Shown here: positions 15,491-19,969 of the stretch, in pieces | How the letters are laid out: each line of letters starts with the position of its first letter | How positions within the stretch are numbered: position 1 is the first letter of the stretch | Assembly (NCBI GenBank): GCA_011391345.1 | Contig: JAABQR010000154.1 | Span: 1-22,632, forward strand | Source: Methanobacteriota archaeon | GTDB lineage: Archaea; Thermoplasmatota; Thermoplasmata; UBA10834 | Length of the DNA stretch: 22,632 nt | Direction of reading: 5' to 3' | Made by a program: the position numbers and the translations under genes | Notes under the pieces: model-generated | What the model saw: only the letters and a program-made list of their open reading frames with translations | What the model was told of the DNA's origin: nothing | Databases searched by the model: none

Positions 15491-15739
15491 ATGGACGATG
15501 AACAGCAAACGAAGGTGCGATTCGAGACTCTGAGTGCTGAGAAGATACCTTTCGGCAAGAACAACTTCCTGGAAGTTGCGCGGAAGAAGGCGATCACCGA
15601 TGAGGGCGACAGTGAGTTCATATCGGTGTCCAGGGGCTACTTCCTGCCAGATGGCAGCGAGAAGTACAAGAAGTCCATCACGATCCCGGACGACCCTGCG
15701 ATAAAGTCGTTCGTGACGGACAAGATCAGCAAACTCTGA
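15491..15739 (+). CDS. Small hypothetical protein, 82 residues
   Basis: I do not recognise this family. The product is a soluble, charged, probably alpha/beta protein with no membrane span, cysteine cluster or signal peptide. Notable stretches are VRFETLSAEKIPFGKNNFLEV and an FISVSRGYFLPDGSEKYKKS segment that reads as a beta hairpin. A strong GGAGG (15479-15483) sits 7 nt upstream of the ATG, below a good TATA box, so it is very likely expressed, and possibly well translated. A perfect hairpin overlaps its stop codon. The neighbours give no functional hint: it lies alone between two minus-strand genes. Confidence 0.75.
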   Translation: MDDEQQTKVRFETLSAEKIPFGKNNFLEVARKKAITDEGDSEFISVSRGYFLPDGSEKYKKSITIPDDPAIKSFVTDKISKL

Positions 15740-15753
15740 GCACAAGGCTCAGA
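15735..15753 (+). terminator. Perfect hairpin over the stop of the 82-residue gene
   Basis: TCTGAGC (15735-15741) and GCTCAGA (15747-15753) form a 7-bp perfect stem around the loop ACAAG, and the stem includes the stop codon at 15737-15739. No U-run follows, so it is not a classic terminator; it may stabilise or define the mRNA 3' end. A chance palindrome cannot be ruled out. Confidence 0.35.
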
Positions 15754-15806
15754 CATCCACCGGGGAAATGGGCGCGCACGGGACACCCTCGGCGACGCCT
15801 ACTATC

Positions 15807-16343
15807 TCATTTCTTCTCGTTCCTGGCGTTCATGTCCAGGATGAGTTCCAGGTATGTCCTTGGCTCGAAGTCGGTCAGTGCCAGTTCCCCCCTCACCTGC
15901 TCGATCAGGGCCTCGGCCCTCTTAGGCTCCTCGGTGATCAGTTCCAGCTCCACGTACTCTCCGAGGTCATCCACGGCGTCGACGGAGATCCGGATCTTGT
16001 CGTACTTGAAATTCCTCCGTTTCTTATGTACGGACATGAACTCCTTGAACCCCAGTCGTTCGACTATCCTCTGGACCGTCAGTGGATCCTCGGTCCTGAG
16101 CGTGACCTCCTCCCTCGCCTTCGTGTGCTCCATCCTCATGCGGGGCCCCTTGTATGTCAGCTCTGAAACGCCGTCCTTCTTCCTGAGCCTGAGCGCCTCG
16201 TCCGTCTTGCCAAAGTCGCGGTTGGGGTGTTGGAAGTATACGTCCTCGGTCTCCTCCTCGCAAACGAGCTCCGCCCCGAGCTTGCCCAGCGCCTTCTCCA
16301 CCTTGTCGTTCCCTGGAGAGCGGAATTTGGACTCTACTTCCAT
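15807..16343 (-). CDS. CYTH-domain protein (class IV adenylate cyclase-like)
   Basis: A 178-residue triphosphate tunnel enzyme. It starts with the ExExK signature (MEVESKFR), which defines the CYTH fold. Further family motifs follow: YFQHPNRDFGKTDEALRLR, LTYKGPR, and the late acidic strand YVELELI. This pattern is closest to CyaB-type proteins, which may make cyclic AMP; others hydrolyse thiamine triphosphate or inorganic triphosphate. The reaction cannot be fixed from sequence. The frame is open to 16418; the ATG at 16343 places the signature at the N-terminus as in most members, and the ATG at 16355 adds four residues. It is divergent from the V4R-KaiC-DUF835 operon across 131 nt. Confidence 0.85.
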   Translation of the reverse strand: MEVESKFRSPGNDKVEKALGKLGAELVCEEETEDVYFQHPNRDFGKTDEALRLRKKDGVSELTYKGPRMRMEHTKAREEVTLRTEDPLTVQRIVERLGFKEFMSVHKKRRNFKYDKIRISVDAVDDLGEYVELELITEEPKRAEALIEQVRGELALTDFEPRTYLELILDMNARNEKK

Positions 16344-16433
16344 CACGGCCCCCATTAGTCTGACCTGATAGATTAATCTGTCTCGACAGCTGGCCAGATA
16401 TTTCCCTCTGCCAGCCACAGCAGCACCAAAAGG

Positions 16434-16439
16434 TATAAG
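16434..16439 (+). promoter_or_regulatory. TATA box candidate of the V4R-KaiC-DUF835 operon
   Basis: TATAAG, preceded by the A-rich BRE-like CAAAAGG, predicts a start near 16464 and a short leader. A second candidate, TTAT at 16447-16450, lies 26-27 nt from the GTG at 16475 and would give a leaderless mRNA. The sequence does not decide between them. Confidence 0.4.
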
Positions 16440-16474
16440 TCCCGACTTATTGATAGAAGGCTCCCCCGATGTAG

Positions 16475-16891
16475 GTGGATATTATGGAGTCATCAGAGCG
16501 CGCCATCAAGTTGCGTAGGGACGAGCTCGTCGAGATAAAGAAGCTGTATGAGACAGTCATGACCTTCGCCTCGCACGGCATGTTCTACAGGAGCGGCCGG
16601 ATCGTGGGCAACCGCCTCGTCAAAGTCACGGGCACCGACCTATCACGGGTCAGGGACGCCCTAGTGAAGGAGGGCTGGGTGAGCGATATATCCTTCGAGG
16701 GAGACACGATCAATGTGATCGGCTCGATCGAGGTGTCCAGCTCCGACTCACCAACGTGTCACATGCTCAGGGGGATATTGGCCAAGGTCTTCGAGGAGCG
16801 CACGGGCAAGGATGTGTACTGCCACGAGCGCAAGTGCGTCTCGAAGGGCGATGACAAGTGCGTATTCATCATAGACTCGGAGGTGCTCTGA
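16475..16891 (+). CDS. V4R-domain putative sensor protein
   Basis: A 138-residue protein. A short N-terminal helical segment is followed by a V4R (4-vinyl reductase-like) small-molecule-binding fold: FYRSGRIVGNRLV, a central segment with EVSSSD, and then a helix and Cys-rich C-terminal hairpin. Four cysteines (Cys95, Cys116, Cys121, Cys129), with adjacent His96 and His117, could bind a metal. The closing pattern C...GDDKCVF is typical of V4R. V4R domains occur in bacteriochlorophyll biosynthesis, in transcription regulators and in methanogen proteins, and are thought to sense hydrophobic or small ligands. The GTG at 16475 or the ATG at 16484 may be the start. The stop directly abuts the KaiC-like gene's ATG. 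The ligand is unknown. Confidence 0.75.
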   Translation: MDIMESSERAIKLRRDELVEIKKLYETVMTFASHGMFYRSGRIVGNRLVKVTGTDLSRVRDALVKEGWVSDISFEGDTINVIGSIEVSSSDSPTCHMLRGILAKVFEERTGKDVYCHERKCVSKGDDKCVFIIDSEVL

Positions 16892-17566
16892 ATGTCCAGG
16901 AAGACGACCGGCATACCCGGCCTTGACGGCATGATTCAGGGGGGCTTCCCGTACCCGTCCGCGATTCTTGTCGCGGGCGAACCCGGTACCGGGAAGACGA
17001 CCCTGGCGGTCCAGAGCCTGTTCCACGGCGCGAGCGAGGGTGAGAAAGGACTCTACATAACCGCCATCTCCGAACCTCAGTGGCTCGTGCAGAGGTTCCT
17101 GTCGTCCTTCTCGTTCTATGATCAGCAGCTGGTCGAGAAGGGTGTCGTCAACTTCATCGACATCGGCCCGACCCTGGCCAAGAACCCGAGCGACATACTG
17201 AGCACGATCAAGAAGCAGATAGAGCAGTACCACCCCGTCAGGATAGTCATAGACCCCATCACGCCGATGACCGACATGCTCCAGTGGAGGGGCGAGACAA
17301 GGGAGTTCATGCACGAACTCTTCGCCTATCTCAAGGCCTTCGAATGCCTTGCCATCATCACGGCCGAGCTGTCATACGATGACATATCCCACAGCCAGGA
17401 ATCGTACATGGTCGACGGCGTAGTCATGCTGTCATATCCCGAGGAGGAGAAGGTGAGGCGCAAGTTCCTAGAGGTCCTTAAGTTGCGTGGGACGAAACAC
17501 ACCACAGGGAGGCAGCTAATCGACATCACGGACGAAGGTCTCGCCGTGCAGGCAGGCTTGAGGTAA
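16892..17566 (+). CDS. Single-domain KaiC-like RecA-family ATPase
   Basis: A 224-residue RecA-fold ATPase. It begins with TTGIPGLDGMIQGGFP, the standard KaiC/RadA entry motif. Walker A GEPGTGKTT spans residues 29-37 (Lys35), a catalytic-loop glutamate candidate is Glu61 (ISEPQW), and Walker B is RIVIDP (Asp121). Near the C-terminus, LKLRGTKH (Lys197, Arg199) resembles the trans-acting K-x-R finger of KaiC hexamers. Archaeal single-domain KaiC homologues, such as ArlH in archaella, are thought to act as ATP-dependent signalling switches, not as clocks. The gene lies with zero spacing behind V4R and 8 nt ahead of DUF835, so the three products likely work together. Hexamer formation and autophosphorylation are inferences. 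Confidence 0.88.
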   Translation: MSRKTTGIPGLDGMIQGGFPYPSAILVAGEPGTGKTTLAVQSLFHGASEGEKGLYITAISEPQWLVQRFLSSFSFYDQQLVEKGVVNFIDIGPTLAKNPSDILSTIKKQIEQYHPVRIVIDPITPMTDMLQWRGETREFMHELFAYLKAFECLAIITAELSYDDISHSQESYMVDGVVMLSYPEEEKVRRKFLEVLKLRGTKHTTGRQLIDITDEGLAVQAGLR

Positions 17567-17574
17567 CCCCATCC

Positions 17575-18081
17575 ATGAGCGACGGAAGCGCACCTGCCCT
17601 CGCTCCAGGTAACTCTTACCTGTTCGTCGACAGGGGCGTGCCGAGGGCCTACGAGGCCCTCAAGAGATTGCTGGCCGAGGGTAGGAGAGGGCTCGTCATC
17701 ACTCGCACCCATCCCACCAGGGTGCAGCAGCAGTACGGCCTAGACTGCCCCATCATGTGGATCGCGAAGAATATCAAGACGACGACGGGCCCTGGCGTGA
17801 TCAACCTCGAACCCACGAGGCTGATGAAGATTCACAGCACGATATCTGACTTCATCAAAGCGAACCCGGGTGCGGTCGTGCTCCTGGACGGACTTGAATA
17901 CCTCGTCACGGAGAACGGCTTCTCGAGCGTCATGAAGGCGGTCCAGCTGACCAACGAGGAGGTCGCGATGTCGGGTGCGCTCCTGCTGGTGCCTATAGAC
18001 CCGAGGACCATGGAGACGCAGCAGCTGGGCTTCCTCGAGAGGGAGTTCTCACTGCCCGAGGACGATGCCAGGAGATACTGA
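17575..18081 (+). CDS. DUF835 domain protein
   Basis: A 168-residue protein that is essentially one DUF835 domain. The family pattern is complete: a GNSYLFVDRGVPRA entry strand, ITRTHP (Arg44), MWIAKN (Trp62), VVLLDGLEYL (Asp105, Glu108) and LLLVPIDPRT. VVLLDGLEYL looks like a Walker B strand, but no Walker A loop is present, so ATP hydrolysis is unlikely. DUF835 is largely archaeal and is often attached to sensor or signalling modules; its function is not established. The ATG lies 8 nt after the KaiC-like gene, in the same operon. A T-run at 18094-18099 after the stop may help end transcription. Confidence 0.85.
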   Translation: MSDGSAPALAPGNSYLFVDRGVPRAYEALKRLLAEGRRGLVITRTHPTRVQQQYGLDCPIMWIAKNIKTTTGPGVINLEPTRLMKIHSTISDFIKANPGAVVLLDGLEYLVTENGFSSVMKAVQLTNEEVAMSGALLLVPIDPRTMETQQLGFLEREFSLPEDDARRY

Positions 18082-18093
18082 GCCAATCGTCCA

Positions 18094-18102
18094 TTTTTTC
18101 TA
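18094..18102 (+). promoter_or_regulatory. T-rich element: terminator and/or promoter of cobO
   Basis: TTTTTTCTA follows the DUF835 stop by 12 nt, and its centre lies 27 nt before the cobO ATG at 18126. T-rich runs end archaeal transcripts, and the same spot has the spacing of a TATA box for a leaderless cobO mRNA. Either or both roles are possible. Confidence 0.35.
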
Positions 18103-18125
18103 GTGGCACCACGCTCCGGGTCTCG

Positions 18126-18659
18126 ATGACCTCTGGCGAGGGTTTCGGGAAGGTTCATGTCATAACCGGCCCGGGCAAGGGGAAGACAACGGCGGCCTTC
18201 GGGCTTGCCATGAGGGCCGCCGGCCACGGCTACCGAGTGTGCGTGGTGCAGTTCATGAAGACCGGCGAGACCACGGGGGAGTTCTTGGCCGCCAGGAACA
18301 TCGAGAACATCGATGTGGTTCAGTTCGGTTCGGGACGGTTCGTCGTGCAAGGTAGGCCCACCGAGGCCGATGTCAAAGCCGCGAGGGCCGCCCTGGACGC
18401 GGTCCGGGCCCGGTTTGCAGGGGGTTCGTGCCAGATGATCATCCTTGACGAGGTCAATGTGGCCGTTTGGATGGGTCTCATCAAGGTGGACGAGGTCCTC
18501 GGAGTCCTGAAGTCCAGACCTACGGGCACGGAGATAGTCCTGACGGGACGGAACGCCCCCGAAGAGTTCGTCGAGTATGCGGATTATGTCTCAGTCATAG
18601 AGAACGTGAAACACCCGTACAGCAACGGCACCGGCGCCCGAAAAGGCGTCGAGTGGTGA
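18126..18659 (+). CDS. cobO: Corrinoid adenosyltransferase (CobA/BtuR type)
   Basis: A 177-residue ATP:cob(I)alamin/cobinamide adenosyltransferase. It transfers the 5'-deoxyadenosyl group of ATP to reduced corrinoid in coenzyme B12 synthesis or salvage. The unusual P-loop GPGKGKTT (residues 15-22) is diagnostic for this family. VVQFMKTG, the metal-site ILDE (Asp108, Glu109) and TGRNAPEE follow in order, and the C-terminus has the typical KHPYSNGTGARKGVE ending. The length is slightly below that of bacterial CobO (about 195), mainly from a shorter N-terminus. It is probably transcribed on its own. The 3' end lies 1 nt from that of the convergent regulator gene. Confidence 0.93.
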   Translation: MTSGEGFGKVHVITGPGKGKTTAAFGLAMRAAGHGYRVCVVQFMKTGETTGEFLAARNIENIDVVQFGSGRFVVQGRPTEADVKAARAALDAVRARFAGGSCQMIILDEVNVAVWMGLIKVDEVLGVLKSRPTGTEIVLTGRNAPEEFVEYADYVSVIENVKHPYSNGTGARKGVEW

Positions 18660-18660
18660 T

Positions 18661-19794
18661 TCAGGCCGTCTTGTCCATCAGGAACAGCAGGTACCTGATC
18701 TCCTCTGCCGTGAACACGGTGTTGTTCTTCAGCCCATCGAAGTCCCTCTCCCTGAGCATCCTGAGGATGTTAGGAGAACCGCGTGTCATCATGTAGATGC
18801 GCCTGAACGCATCCTGTTCTATCCTCGGGTTCCCGAGGAGCGAACTCGCGCTGCCATGGTCGAGTCCTTTGAGACGGAGCTCTTGGACCTTCCCCGATTC
18901 CACCTCCTTCTTGTGGTAGAACCAGTTGTACGCGGGGGTGTCTTCCCTCGCCGTGATTACGACCTTCGCCTCTTCGAGCCGACCGACCATGTCCGCGAAG
19001 AACTCGACAGTGACGTCGGGCACCGCACGGTATCCGTCGAAGACGATGACGGTATCTGCTATCCCGAGGGCGTCGAAGGGGTCGCCCGCTTCGGGCGCGA
19101 ACCTCTTGGCGAACCGAAGCATCCGGCCGACGATATCATCGGGCCCGCTGCATGCGGGCAAAGGGACCCAAAGCACGTTGTGATCCTCAAGAGCCTCGAC
19201 GAACTTCCTCGCGAGCGCGCTCGCACCGTACCCGCGGTTCCCGAGCACGACGAGCAGGTCGGAATCGGATTCCATGAATGCACCCATGGCCTCAAGTTCG
19301 TCCTTCCTGCCTAGGAAATCCCGGATGTCGGGCGCGTCATCGAGGTCCTTGACCGTCGGACGGCGCCGATCGCCCGTTTCGATGATACCTGCGCGCGCCC
19401 GCGTTACTAAGGCGATGGCCCGCTTCCTGCCGACCGTCTTCTCGATCTCATCGACCTTCGCCTCTTCGACCTTGTCAGGGGACCGCATTGTAAACCTGAC
19501 GCCGGACAGCCCCTCCCACAGCTTCGAGGCCCTCCTGACCCCCTCGGCGGTTATGGTGTACACGCTCATGCGCCTGTCGTGCCCGGACACCCTAGCCCTG
19601 AGTTCCTCGACGAGCCCTTCCTTGACGAGCGACTTGACTGCGCGCGGCACGTGCGTGCGCGATATCCCGATCGAGGATGCGATGCCCGCCTGCGAGCATT
19701 CTCGCGGGTGCTCTTCCGGAGGAACGTCAGAGGCAAACCTGGACAGATGCAGAAGTACGCGCTCGTTCACGCTCAACTGGCCAGGCTCCGCCAT
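18661..19794 (-). CDS. Winged-helix protein with degenerate P-loop NTPase domain
   Basis: A 377-residue protein. An N-terminal MarR-like winged helix (about 5-95, with SIGISRTHVPRAVKSLVKEGL) is joined by a basic linker to an AAA/STAND-type domain from about residue 155. FLGRKDELEAM is the usual entry motif. The Walker A position reads GNRGYGAS (185-192), with Ala191 where the phosphate-binding Lys is expected. Walker B is TVIVFDG (Asp253) without the usual following acidic residue, and a sensor-like VVITARED follows. Nucleotide binding is therefore probably weak or absent. The start is the ATG at 19794, which lies 27 nt from the palindromic TATA box at 19818-19825; the frame is open to 19851. 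A similar arrangement is common among archaeal sensor-regulators. Targets are unknown, although the divergent surface-protein gene is a candidate. Confidence 0.78.
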   Translation of the reverse strand: MAEPGQLSVNERVLLHLSRFASDVPPEEHPRECSQAGIASSIGISRTHVPRAVKSLVKEGLVEELRARVSGHDRRMSVYTITAEGVRRASKLWEGLSGVRFTMRSPDKVEEAKVDEIEKTVGRKRAIALVTRARAGIIETGDRRRPTVKDLDDAPDIRDFLGRKDELEAMGAFMESDSDLLVVLGNRGYGASALARKFVEALEDHNVLWVPLPACSGPDDIVGRMLRFAKRFAPEAGDPFDALGIADTVIVFDGYRAVPDVTVEFFADMVGRLEEAKVVITAREDTPAYNWFYHKKEVESGKVQELRLKGLDHGSASSLLGNPRIEQDAFRRIYMMTRGSPNILRMLRERDFDGLKNNTVFTAEEIRYLLFLMDKTA

Positions 19795-19817
19795 CGTCCC
19801 GCGAAATCCCCCTGTGC

Positions 19818-19825
19818 TTATATAA
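19818..19825 (-). promoter_or_regulatory. TATA box of the winged-helix/NTPase gene
   Basis: The perfect 8-bp palindrome TTATATAA is centred 27 nt from the ATG at 19794, predicting a leaderless transcript and fixing the start there. As a palindrome it could also work rightward, but no gene begins at the matching distance. Confidence 0.6.
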
Positions 19826-19899
19826 CGGTGATGGTTTCGCCGGAGTCCCATTCCCTGGCCCGAACCATCCGTGAGGTAGTTGGTAATGACCTCAACACG

Positions 19900-19907
19900 T
19901 TTAAATA
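19900..19907 (+). promoter_or_regulatory. TATA box of the surface-protein gene
   Basis: TTTAAATA predicts a start near 19930, giving a leader of about 40 nt that contains GGAGG at 19956-19960, 9 nt before the ATG at 19970. TTATAC at 19913-19918 is a weaker second candidate. Confidence 0.55.
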
Positions 19908-19969
19908 CGCACTTATACGTTGAAAACCAGAGCTGGCAGAGCTATCCTTCCCCCCGGAGGAATGTTCGA

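Noticed and set aside
16370..16379. 10-bp palindrome AGATTAATCT upstream of the CYTH gene as a leaderless promoter
   Set aside because: Its centre is about 20 or 32 nt from the two candidate start codons, which does not fit the 27-nt spacing seen elsewhere. It could still be an operator, but nothing supports that.
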